A stretch of 64,000 nt of DNA, taken from positions 1-64,000 of the forward strand of contig NZ_JALMUV010000001.1 in NCBI RefSeq assembly GCF_023155275.1. Direction: 5' to 3'. The first letter of the stretch is position 1; the number at the start of each line of letters is the position of its first letter. Positions 1 to 7,442 of this stretch are shown here, piece by piece. The notes below the pieces were generated by a model. That model was not told where the DNA came from. It did not search any database and was given only the letters and a program-made list of their open reading frames with translations. The position numbers and the translations under genes were made by a program. Origin of the DNA: Streptomyces rhizoryzae (GTDB taxonomy: Bacteria; Actinomycetota; Actinomycetes; Streptomycetales; Streptomycetaceae).

Positions 1-55
1 GGTCGGCATGGGTGCCACGGTGCTCAACGGCGCGCACATCGGGGCGGGTTCGCTG
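1..55. repeat. 55-bp exact direct repeat, copy 1 (copy 2 at 405-459)
   Basis: Bases 1-55 are identical to bases 405-459 inside the gamma-carbonic anhydrase gene; the next bases differ (T at 56, A at 460). The copy even keeps the same codon phase. A 55-base match placed exactly at the window edge fits a de Bruijn-graph contig end, since 55 is a common k-mer size, better than a natural duplication. Treat the first 55 bases as unreliable. Confidence 0.9.
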
Positions 56-109
56 TCGTCTACGGTGCTGCTGGCGCGGCACCAGACCGGCGAGGAGAAG
101 CGCAGATGA
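2..109 (+). CDS. C-terminal tail of an upstream gene, chimeric at its left end
   Basis: An open frame enters from the left edge and stops at the TGA at 107-109, overlapping the ATG of the next gene by four bases (ATGA). Residues from bases 2-55 copy the carbonic anhydrase repeat, so only about 17 codons from base 56 on, ending TGEEKRR, can be trusted as the true C-terminus of the upstream gene. The overlap implies translational coupling and a shared operon with the carbonic anhydrase. The protein family cannot be told from this fragment. Confidence 0.45.
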   Translation, partial: VGMGATVLNGAHIGAGSLSSTVLLARHQTGEEKRR

Positions 110-666
110 CAGCACGGCCAGTGATTTCCGCGGTGGGCGAGGACCGGCCCCGTATCGACCCCGGGGCGTACACCGCCCCCACCTCCGTCGTCGTCGGCGA
201 CGTCACCCTGGCCGCCGGCGCGAGCGTCTGGTACCACGCGGTGCTGCGCGGCGACTGCGGTCCGATCGTGCTGGGCGCGGACAGCAACATCCAGGACAAC
301 TGCACGGTGCACGTGGACCCGGGCTTCCCGGTGACGGTCGGCGAACGGGTCTCGGTCGGCCACAACGCCGTGCTGCACGGCTGCACGGTCGAGGACGACG
401 TCCTGGTCGGCATGGGTGCCACGGTGCTCAACGGCGCGCACATCGGGGCGGGTTCGCTGATCGCGGCGCAGGCGCTGGTGCCGCAGGGGATGCGGGTGCC
501 GCCGGGCTCGCTGGTCGCCGGCGTCCCGGCCCGGGTCAAGCGCGAACTGACCGCCGAGGAGCGGGAGTCCATCAAGCGCAACGCGGCGATGTACCGGGAG
601 CTGACCGCCCGCCACCGGGCGTCGGTCCCGGACGGCGCGGACACCGCGGGCGGCGCGGACTCGTAG
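106..666 (+). CDS. gamma-class carbonic anhydrase family protein
   Basis: This 186-residue protein is a left-handed beta-helix protein of the gamma-carbonic anhydrase/PaaY type, expected to be a cytosolic trimer with a metal at the subunit interfaces. Hexapeptide-repeat rungs run from about residue 25 to 140, with the typical Arg-Gly-Asp segment at 48-50. Three histidines in the right spacing (H69, H86, H91) match the zinc ligands of the family. The C-terminus is a charged helix. The ATG overlaps the stop of the gene before it. Family members range from active CO2 hydratases to CoA-thioester-linked or acyltransferase-like proteins, so activity on CO2 is inferred. The neighbour on the other strand is convergent and separated by two hairpins. 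Confidence 0.9.
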   Translation: MTARPVISAVGEDRPRIDPGAYTAPTSVVVGDVTLAAGASVWYHAVLRGDCGPIVLGADSNIQDNCTVHVDPGFPVTVGERVSVGHNAVLHGCTVEDDVLVGMGATVLNGAHIGAGSLIAAQALVPQGMRVPPGSLVAGVPARVKRELTAEERESIKRNAAMYRELTARHRASVPDGADTAGGADS

Positions 667-697
667 CCGCCGCGGCCGGGGCCCGGGCCCGCGGCGG
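667..697. terminator. hairpin after the carbonic anhydrase gene
   Basis: It begins on the base after the stop codon. A 9-bp perfect stem pairs 667-675 with 689-697 around a GC-only loop that can itself pair. It has no T-tract, which is usual for high-GC actinomycete terminators. Confidence 0.6.
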
Positions 698-711
698 AAC
701 GGCATCACGGC

Positions 712-736
712 GGTGCGGCCTGGTCAGGGCCGCACC
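712..736. terminator. second hairpin between convergent genes
   Basis: A perfect 9-bp stem pairs 712-720 with 728-736 around a 7-base loop. It sits 30 bases from the end of the minus-strand crotonase gene and probably terminates the conservon operon from that side. Confidence 0.65.
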
Positions 737-765
737 GGCGGTGCGCGTCCCCCGTTTTGGCGGGG

Positions 766-1530
766 TCAGCCCCGCCGGGCGTACCGGGCCGCGCTGAGCG
801 CCGAGGAGAGCAGTTCGGCGTCGAAGAGCGAGGCGTCCGCGAGCCGGTTGGCGCTGCCGTACGCGTTCATCATCAGCTTCGCGGTGCGCAGCGCCGACGG
901 CGACCGCCGGACCAGCGGCTTGGTCCACCGCGCGATGGCCGCGTCCAGCTCGTCCTCGGGGACGACCTTGTGGAGGATGGACAGCTCCCGCGCGGTCTCG
1001 GCGTCGAAGTTGTCGGCGGTCAGGACGAGTTCGCGGACCTTGGCGGCGCCGACCTCGTGCAGCAGGCGGGGCATGATGCCGCCCCAGGCGGGCGGCACCC
1101 CGAGGCCCAGTTCCGGCAGCCGGAAGCGGCAGGTGTCGGCGCCGGCCCGCAGGTCGCAGAAGAGCGCCAGGCCCACACCGGCCCCGACCACGCCGCCGTG
1201 CAGCCGGGCGATGGTCACCACCTCGGTGGTGGCGAGCGCGTCGCACACCCGGCGGGCCTTGTTGCCCAGGGCGCGCAGCGCGAGGCCGCGGGGGTCCTCG
1301 GCGAGCAGGGCGGGGAACTCGGCGCGGTCGCCGCCCAGGCAGAAGTCGTCGCCCGCGCCGGAGAGGACCAGCACCCGTATGCCGGTCTCGTCGTCCAGCG
1401 CCCCGAGGACGGTGAGGAGGTCGTCGAGGACGGCGCCGGAGACCGCGTTGCCGGTCTCGGGGACGTTGAGGCGGACCGTGAGGACGGGCCCGTCCTGGGA
1501 CACGAGCAGGGTCTTGAAGTCGTGCGTCAT
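766..1530 (-). CDS. enoyl-CoA hydratase/isomerase (crotonase) family protein, last gene of the conservon operon
   Basis: The protein has 254 residues in a crotonase fold. Oxyanion-hole segments are FCLGGD (63-68) and the HGGVVGAG stretch (111-118). In classical hydratases a Glu (rat Glu144) follows the second segment; here that position is G120. The second catalytic Glu is kept (LPE, E140). This points away from a simple hydratase towards an isomerase, decarboxylase or thioesterase-like member. The start at 1530 is chosen because an AAGGA ribosome site precedes it; a longer in-frame start at 1587 would overlap the P450 gene. It lies 49 bp after the P450 stop and is the seventh gene of the conservon. 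The substrate is unknown. Confidence 0.85.
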   Translation of the reverse strand: MTHDFKTLLVSQDGPVLTVRLNVPETGNAVSGAVLDDLLTVLGALDDETGIRVLVLSGAGDDFCLGGDRAEFPALLAEDPRGLALRALGNKARRVCDALATTEVVTIARLHGGVVGAGVGLALFCDLRAGADTCRFRLPELGLGVPPAWGGIMPRLLHEVGAAKVRELVLTADNFDAETARELSILHKVVPEDELDAAIARWTKPLVRRSPSALRTAKLMMNAYGSANRLADASLFDAELLSSALSAARYARRG

Positions 1531-1579
1531 GGTGTTCCTTGTTCCGTAGGGCCGGGGTGCCGGGGACGGGGGTTTCCCG

Positions 1580-2839
1580 TCAGGCACGGACGACCGGGAG
1601 TTCGCTCAGCCGGCGGAAGGCGACCCGGGGTGCCCACACGGGCGGGCCGGCGACGCGCAGCCCGCGGTCGGGCAGGCGCCGCAGCAGCGAGGTGAGGACG
1701 CAGGTCGCTTCCATCCGGGCCAGGGCATTGCCCAGGCAGTAGTGGATGCCGCCGCCGAAGCTGAGGTAGGGGGCCTTGCGGCGGATGTCGAAGACCTCGG
1801 GGGCGGTGTACTGCGCGGGGTCGTGGTGTGCGGCTCCCACCATGAGCTGCACCATCTCGCCCTCCCGGACGGGCACACCGGCGAGTTCGGTGTCTTCCGG
1901 GGCGATCCGGCTGATCATGTGGATCGGGGCGTCGTAGCGCAGGGTCTCGTCGATCGCGCCCGGGATGTGCTCGGGGTTGCGGCGCAGCCATTCCAGCTGG
2001 CGGGGGTGGGCCAGGAGGAGCCACACCATGCTGGTGAGCAGGTGCGAGGTGGTTTCCAGGGCCGCCAGGACCATGAACAGCGCCAGGGCGTAGACGGCCT
2101 CGTCGGCGGCGTCCCGGTCGGCCTCGAAGCCGTCCCACATCCGGAGCCATTCGGACACCGGGTCGTCACCCGGCGATTTTCGCCGTTCTCGTATCAGATC
2201 GGTGAAGTACTCCCGCAAACGCGCGGTGGCCGCATCGGATATGTCGAGCTGGCTCGGCGAGGGGAACAATTCCTGGGTGTGCACCTGGTCGTGGGTCAGT
2301 GTGCGAAGCAGCGGGAAATCCGCGGAAGGCAATCCGAGCCATTCACCGATGGTGACGACGGGAAGTTCGTCACCGACCAGGGCGCAGAAGTCCGCGCCGC
2401 CGTCGCGGAGTTTCTCGGTGAAGGTGTCGAGGAGTCGCTCGGTGTTCCGCTCGATGGAATGCCGCATATCGTCCAGCGCGGTGCGGTCGAAGACATTCCC
2501 CAGCGGCCGCCGCACCTGGGTGTGATGCGGCGGGTTGAGCATCGGCATCGTGGCCCCCATCTGGCGTGATGCCGGCCGGTGCCAGCGGGCCGCGTCGGAC
2601 TGGGCGGCCCGCCAGGCACTGTCCGGCACCCGCCAGTCCCGGCTCCGCAGCACCTTGTGGCAGAGCCGGTAAGACGTCGCCAGATGCCCGCCCCAGGGTG
2701 CCGGGATGACTTCCCCCATTGCGCGGAGTTTCGTGTAGAAAGGCAATGGATTCGACTGTCCTCGCGCGGAACGCAGTCGGGAGAAAAGCGCGACGACGCT
2801 GCGGCGGTCGACAGGTGCGGCAGCCAGGGCGGGCTCCAC
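1580..2839 (-). CDS. cytochrome P450, conservon-linked
   Basis: This is a 419-residue class I bacterial P450. The signature elements are intact: an I-helix AALETT (259-264), the K-helix ETLR (298-301) and the haem loop FGGGIHYCLG with the thiolate ligand Cys368. The GTG start at 2839 is preferred over the ATG at 2887 because AAGGAG lies six bases upstream of it. It follows the CYP157-like gene by about 100 bp on the same strand. Several S. coelicolor conservons carry one or two P450 genes (CYP154 and CYP157 types) after cvnD, so this is probably the CYP154-like partner. That subfamily assignment is inference. Redox partners are not in the window. Confidence 0.92.
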   Translation of the reverse strand: MEPALAAAPVDRRSVVALFSRLRSARGQSNPLPFYTKLRAMGEVIPAPWGGHLATSYRLCHKVLRSRDWRVPDSAWRAAQSDAARWHRPASRQMGATMPMLNPPHHTQVRRPLGNVFDRTALDDMRHSIERNTERLLDTFTEKLRDGGADFCALVGDELPVVTIGEWLGLPSADFPLLRTLTHDQVHTQELFPSPSQLDISDAATARLREYFTDLIRERRKSPGDDPVSEWLRMWDGFEADRDAADEAVYALALFMVLAALETTSHLLTSMVWLLLAHPRQLEWLRRNPEHIPGAIDETLRYDAPIHMISRIAPEDTELAGVPVREGEMVQLMVGAAHHDPAQYTAPEVFDIRRKAPYLSFGGGIHYCLGNALARMEATCVLTSLLRRLPDRGLRVAGPPVWAPRVAFRRLSELPVVRA

Positions 2840-2941
2840 GGGCGACTCCTTTTCCAGAAGATCACACAGTAATCGCCAGCGCTGCATACCCCTCCGCGGG
2901 AACGTTCATGCGAGCAAAGAACGTCTGCGCTGTTGCAAAGC

Positions 2942-4306
2942 TCACACCTTCCACCAGGTCAGGAATCCACTCCACCAGCCGCTCCGCTTTCGCTTGCCCT
3001 GGTCCGGTCCGGGCGCGCCGGCGCCGTCCGCGCGCTGCGCCGGAAGCGGACCGGCGGAGCGACGTTCGGTACGCACCGGGGTGAACCGGGCGGGGAGGGC
3101 GTTGAGCGCCCGGTGGAACGGCCCCGGCCGCCAGGTGAGGGAATCCGCAGGCACGCCCAGCTCGACGTCGGGCAGGGTGTTGAGCAGCTTCTCGATCGCG
3201 CGCACCGAGATCAGCAGCGCCGGGTCCTTCGCCGGGCAGGCGTGCGGACCGGCACCCCAGGCGAGATGCGCCCGCTTGCTGAAGGTCTGTCGGCTGGCGG
3301 TCAGGCTCGGATCGGCGTTGGCCGCCGCGAAGCTGATCAGCACCGGGGAACCGGCCGGCAGTTTGCACCCGGAGATTTCCACATCCCGGACGGGATAGTG
3401 GGTGGCGTAGTTGGCGATCGGCGGGCTGTTCCAGAGCACCTCGTTGATGGCGTCCTCGACCAGGACGCCCGCGCCGTGCTGTCCGCCGCCGATGTGCTCC
3501 TCGGAGAGCAGCAGCCGCAGCGCGCTGGCGATGATGTTCTGCACCGGCTCGGTCCCCGCGCCGATGAGCAGGGCGAGCTGGTGGACCATCTCCTCGTCCG
3601 TCAGCCCGGCCGGGTGCTGCATCATCCAGGTCGTCATGTCCTCGGCCGGCTGCCGCCGCTTGAGCGCGACCAGCTCGAACAGCGCGCCGGCCATCTCCTC
3701 GTTGGCCCGCTCCACGTCGATGCCGTCGAACAGGCTGGAGATCGCCACGATCAGCCGGTCACCGAGGTCCGGCGGGCAGCCGAACAGGTCGTTGAACACC
3801 AGCAGCGGCAGGACCTGCGCGAAGTCGCTGATCAGGTCGGCCTTGCCGCGGATGCTGAACTGGTCGATGAGGTAGGCGGCGACCCGGTCGACGTGCCGGC
3901 TCACCCGGTGCATGTCGACCTGGGCCAGGCTGTCGGTGACGACCTGGCGGAGCCGCAGATGCGTCGCACCGTCCGAGAACATGCTGTTCGGGCGGTACAT
4001 CATCATCGGCAGCACCGGGCTGTCCAGCGGCACCCGCCCGTCGTTGAGCGCCCGCCAGCGGCGCGGATCGCGGGCGAAGGTGTCCGGATTCTGGAGGATC
4101 TGCAGCGCGGTCGCGTAGTCCGTGACGAGCTCCGCCTCGACACCGGGGGCGAGTTCGACCGGTGCGGTCGGCCCGTACTGCCGCAGGCGGTCGTAGACGG
4201 CGTGCGGGGCGGCCGCGAATTCCGCGCCGTGCAACGACGTTCTCGTGCCATCGGCATGTGCCGGGCAGCCCGGCGGCGGAGTCTGGAATTCCGAATGGGA
4301 TTGCAT
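2942..4306 (-). CDS. CYP157-like cytochrome P450 without the EXXR motif
   Basis: The protein has 454 residues. The haem loop is atypical (WGAGPHACPA, Cys357): it begins with Trp instead of Phe, and Pro-Ala replaces Leu-Gly after the Cys. The K-helix reads EVLW (289-292), so the nearly invariant Arg of EXXR is Trp, the known hallmark of the CYP157 family found in conservons. The I-helix is GAGTEP (249-254). Residues beyond about 405 form a Pro/Arg/Lys-rich tail that ends in a Trp-rich amphipathic segment (GWWSGFLTWWKV), perhaps a membrane contact. The ribosome site overlaps the cvnD stop codon (TAGGAG), so the two genes are coupled. Confidence 0.9.
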   Translation of the reverse strand: MQSHSEFQTPPPGCPAHADGTRTSLHGAEFAAAPHAVYDRLRQYGPTAPVELAPGVEAELVTDYATALQILQNPDTFARDPRRWRALNDGRVPLDSPVLPMMMYRPNSMFSDGATHLRLRQVVTDSLAQVDMHRVSRHVDRVAAYLIDQFSIRGKADLISDFAQVLPLLVFNDLFGCPPDLGDRLIVAISSLFDGIDVERANEEMAGALFELVALKRRQPAEDMTTWMMQHPAGLTDEEMVHQLALLIGAGTEPVQNIIASALRLLLSEEHIGGGQHGAGVLVEDAINEVLWNSPPIANYATHYPVRDVEISGCKLPAGSPVLISFAAANADPSLTASRQTFSKRAHLAWGAGPHACPAKDPALLISVRAIEKLLNTLPDVELGVPADSLTWRPGPFHRALNALPARFTPVRTERRSAGPLPAQRADGAGAPGPDQGKRKRSGWWSGFLTWWKV

Positions 4307-4316
4307 GCGTCAACTC

Positions 4317-4907
4317 CTAGTTGAGGCGGGACTGGAGATAGCGGACCAGCGTGATCAGGGAATCCGCGGAGGACTTCTGGTCGCGCGCATCGCAATGGAC
4401 GACCGGCGTCTCCGGGAGCAGATCGAGCGCCTCCCGGATCTCGTCGAGCGAGTGCTCCGGAGTCCCGTCGAAGCGGTTCACGGCGATCGCGTAGGGGATG
4501 CCGTAGTGCTCCACCAGGTCCATGACGGGGAAGGATTCCTCCAGCCGCTGCGGGTCGACCAGGATGAGCGCCCCGAGCGCACCGCGCGTCATGTCCTCCC
4601 ACACCTGAACGAAGCGCTGCTGCCCGGGAGTTCCGAAGAGATAGAGCACCAGTCGCTCGCTGAGCGTGAGCCGGCCGAAGTCCATGGCGACCGTGGTGGT
4701 GGTCTTCCCCGGTACCGCCCGGAGGTCGTCAATTCCCGCGCTCGCCTGCGTCATCACTTCTTCGGTCCGCAGCGGAGGAATCTCCGACATCGTCCCGATG
4801 AATGTCGTCTTGCCGACCGCGAAGTGCCCGACGATGAGGATCTTCGCCGCGGTCTGCACGGAATTCCGCAGGTACACGCCGTCATCCAAAGCGAGCCTGG
4901 AGCCCAT
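4317..4907 (-). CDS. cvnD: conservon GTPase CvnD
   Basis: This 196-residue small Ras/Arf-like GTPase is the output module of the conservon. Motifs are the P-loop GHFAVGKT (27-34), a switch I Thr cluster (69-72), FGTPG in place of DxxG (91-95) and NRFD (144-147). In S. coelicolor the four Cvn proteins form a membrane-associated complex compared with GPCR/G-protein signalling, with CvnD as the nucleotide-binding switch. The gene overlaps cvnC by 26 bp and has a strong GAGGAGG ribosome site inside it. Confidence 0.95.
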   Translation of the reverse strand: MGSRLALDDGVYLRNSVQTAAKILIVGHFAVGKTTFIGTMSEIPPLRTEEVMTQASAGIDDLRAVPGKTTTTVAMDFGRLTLSERLVLYLFGTPGQQRFVQVWEDMTRGALGALILVDPQRLEESFPVMDLVEHYGIPYAIAVNRFDGTPEHSLDEIREALDLLPETPVVHCDARDQKSSADSLITLVRYLQSRLN

Positions 4908-5262
4908 TCAGCACCTCCTCAAGGATTTGCCGGTCGACAAGCTGAGCGCTGGGGATGGGCGCGCGCACATAGAGATGGCCCTCCTCCGTGAGATCGAACA
5001 CCAGAATTTTGACGACACCCACCGGCAGACCGGCGTGCCCGGCTATCTCGGCGATCGACAGGAAGCCCCCGGCGCACAGCTCCAGCAGACGCAGCTTCTC
5101 CGGGTCGAGCGGCTTGGTCCGCGGCGGGTCCTGGGCGACGGTGACCAGTGTCAGCAGCGAGAAGGCGCTGTCGTCGACAAGGTCCCGGCCGTTGGTGATG
5201 ACGTACGGCCGTACTAATTCCGCTGCCTCGTGTACCAGCTCCGGCTCGTCATCGGTCGTCAT
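4882..5262 (-). CDS. cvnC: conservon DUF742 protein CvnC
   Basis: This is a 126-residue DUF742 protein with a winged-helix-like core, acidic at its N-terminus. The segments LVRPYVITNGR and LLELCAGGFLSIAEIA are characteristic, as is the C-terminal ILEEVLNGL. It acts with CvnB and CvnD in the membrane complex; its biochemical role is unclear. It overlaps cvnB by four bases (ATGA) and cvnD by 26, so the three are translated as a coupled unit. Confidence 0.95.
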   Translation of the reverse strand: MTTDDEPELVHEAAELVRPYVITNGRDLVDDSAFSLLTLVTVAQDPPRTKPLDPEKLRLLELCAGGFLSIAEIAGHAGLPVGVVKILVFDLTEEGHLYVRAPIPSAQLVDRQILEEVLNGLQARFG

Positions 5263-5672
5263 GGTTGGACATCGGCCCTCTCACGCGGAGGACTGGTCAG
5301 CGCCTTGCCGAGCTGTCCGACCAGCTGCTGCATCCGGAACGTGATCTCGGCCATGTCGACGTCGGGCGAGGCCGACACCGCGAGATAGGCGCCCTCGCCG
5401 GCCGAAATCAGGAAGACCCAGCCGTGGTCGAATTCCACCAGCGTCTGCCGCCACTGCGGGCGCATCTGGGGACCGGTCGGGTTGCAGAAATCGGCGACCG
5501 TACGGCTCAGCGACTGCATCCCGCTCATCGCGGCGGCGACGGTATCGGCGTGGTCCCGGCCGACTTCCTTCGAACGGGCCATGAGCAGCCCGTCGGCGGA
5601 GACGAGAATGGCATGCTGCGCTTCAGGCAATTCCAGAGCACTGTCAAGCATCCACGACAGATCGTAGTTCAC
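5259..5672 (-). CDS. cvnB: conservon roadblock/LC7 protein CvnB
   Basis: This 137-residue protein has the roadblock/LC7 fold, the family that includes MglB and binds small GTPases as activator or scaffold. Recognisable segments are LSWMLDSALELPEAQHAILVS at the N-terminus (a longer match, 4-24) and the central FDHGWVFLISAGEGAYLAV. It overlaps cvnA and cvnC by four bases on each side. By family analogy it is the likely partner of the GTPase CvnD. Confidence 0.95.
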   Translation of the reverse strand: MNYDLSWMLDSALELPEAQHAILVSADGLLMARSKEVGRDHADTVAAAMSGMQSLSRTVADFCNPTGPQMRPQWRQTLVEFDHGWVFLISAGEGAYLAVSASPDVDMAEITFRMQQLVGQLGKALTSPPRERADVQP

Positions 5673-6886
5673 GGAACCTCATGCCCTTCACTGCTTGCTT
5701 GGGTGGAACGACGGCCCGATTGCGTGCCGCGCTGGAATGCGCCCATGACGGACGCGGTGCGCGCGCTGTCCCGAGCCGGGGTGGGGGTGCTCTCGGCCGC
5801 CGGCGGCACGATCGAGATCGCGCCGCGGCGGCGCCGCTTCGGCAGTCCGCCGGCGGTCGTCTCGGCCACCGCCGGGCGGTCGGCGTCCGGTCCGCCGAAG
5901 GCCGGCGGGGCCGGCGGGAGCGGCGCGCGATGCCGGCCGGTGGCCTCGGAACCCTGGTGGCCAGGGGGGTTCTCGGGCGGCAACGGGGTGGAAGCAGCCA
6001 CGGCAGGACCCTCCTCGGGCTCGTGCAGGGACGTGAGCAGCTCGTCGGGGAGCAGGACGACCGCGCGCACGCCGCCGTACGGCGAGGTGGAGTCGACCGA
6101 CACCGTGAAGCCGTAGCGGGCGGCGAGCACACCGATGACGGTGAATCCGAACTGGGGCGGGTTGCCGAGGCTGGAGACGCTCGCCGAATTGCCGCCGGAA
6201 AGCAGCTGACCGGCCCGCGCCTTCTCCTCCTCGTTCATACCGACACCGGCGTCGTCCACGATGATGCAGACGCCCTTGGGCACCGGACGGATGTTGATCT
6301 CGATGATCGTTTCCGGTGCGGAATAGCTGGTGGCGTTGTCCAGCAGTTCCGCCAGGACCAGCGCCACCGGTTCGACGGCGCGGCTCACGATGGCGAAGTT
6401 GCTCTGCGATCGGATCTCGACGCGAGTGAAGTGGCGGATACGGCCCTTGGCGCTGCGGACCACATCGTAGAGCGACGCGTCATTACGCCGCCGGCCGAGC
6501 CATCCGTCGCAGAGCACGGCGATGGACTGGGCGCGCCGCGCGAACTGCGAATTCATGTGGTCGATATCGAGCAGATCCTGGAGGATCTTGTGCTCGCCGT
6601 ACGCCTCCTGGAGTTTGGAGATCGCCAGCTGCTGCTCGCTCGCCAGACCCTGAAGCGTGCGCATGGCGGTCTTCAGGGTGTTCTTGGTGGCTTCTTCGGC
6701 GCGGTCCTTGGCCTCCTCCACGGCCTCCGTGTAGTGCTCTTCCAGCGTGGCGTAGTGCTGTTTCAGCTCAACTTGTTCTTTTCTCAGCTCCGAGATTTTT
6801 TTCCGGCTACGAACGATCGCGGTAGCGGCGACAGGTGTACCAGCGACCAAAGCCCACAGCGCTGGATCCTGGAAGTATTGCGTCAT
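5669..6886 (-). CDS. cvnA: conservon sensor-like ATPase CvnA
   Basis: This 405-residue protein resembles a histidine kinase but lacks a normal phosphoacceptor helix. It has one N-terminal membrane segment (about 9-26), a long coiled coil (28-85), then a HATPase_c domain with the N-box LLDNATSYSAPE and the G1-box VDDAGVGM. The last 90 or so residues are Pro/Arg/Ala-rich and likely disordered. The ATG at 6886 follows a purine-rich GAAGAGAG site; another start nine codons upstream is possible. It is the first gene of the seven-gene operon and the only obvious membrane anchor of the complex. Confidence 0.93.
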   Translation of the reverse strand: MTQYFQDPALWALVAGTPVAATAIVRSRKKISELRKEQVELKQHYATLEEHYTEAVEEAKDRAEEATKNTLKTAMRTLQGLASEQQLAISKLQEAYGEHKILQDLLDIDHMNSQFARRAQSIAVLCDGWLGRRRNDASLYDVVRSAKGRIRHFTRVEIRSQSNFAIVSRAVEPVALVLAELLDNATSYSAPETIIEINIRPVPKGVCIIVDDAGVGMNEEEKARAGQLLSGGNSASVSSLGNPPQFGFTVIGVLAARYGFTVSVDSTSPYGGVRAVVLLPDELLTSLHEPEEGPAVAASTPLPPENPPGHQGSEATGRHRAPLPPAPPAFGGPDADRPAVAETTAGGLPKRRRRGAISIVPPAAESTPTPARDSARTASVMGAFQRGTQSGRRSTQASSEGHEVP

Positions 6887-7442
6887 AGGTCTCTCTTCGG
6901 ACGACGAAGCCACCAGGTGCCGTATGCCCGGCTGCCGTACGGACGTTCACGCGCGGCCCCAGACAATAGACGAACGGCCGCGCACGGTCGCCTGCCAGAA
7001 AGCCTCATAAGGCCCGGATAATGGCATAGCTCTCCCCGGGGTGGCGTTTTCTCAGGTCAATGCGCGGAATTTCCTTTTGCCATAGCAGGTGACTACCCGG
7101 TTGGCAAGTGCGATGATCTTAGCATCACGCCATCGGCGGAAGTCCAACAGTGATCTGTAACGTTCTGGCACCTGACGGAGATTCAACACAGGCCCCCTTT
7201 GGGGCCATTGGCTCCCGGCACCGCCCCCGGACGCAACCGTCCCGCCCGCTTCCTGACGGCCCGCTGACGCCCGCACCACCCGGTAGCGAACGCAACGTGA
7301 ACGGCAGCCCGCGGCACCCCGGCCGGACCGTCCCGGCGCAGGTCGGCGCAGGCCGGCGGTACGCACCGGCCGCCCGCTGCACCGCGGAGCGCGCCCGCCG
7401 CCGGCCCGTACCACCGCTCCGGCGGCCGACCCTGACGCCTCG
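6887..7442. other. non-coding region upstream of the conservon
   Basis: These 556 bases hold no convincing gene. The part nearest cvnA (about 7000-7190) is much less GC-rich than its surroundings and should contain the operon promoter; a TAAGAT -10-like hexamer on the minus strand lies at 7116-7121, with no well-spaced -35. The rest, next to the esterase gene, is GC-rich and featureless. Confidence 0.5.

Noticed and set aside
7052..7414. 120-codon frame upstream of cvnA
   Set aside because: Its C-terminal part looks protein-like (FRRWRDAKIIALANR) but third positions are not GC-biased as in real genes of this DNA.
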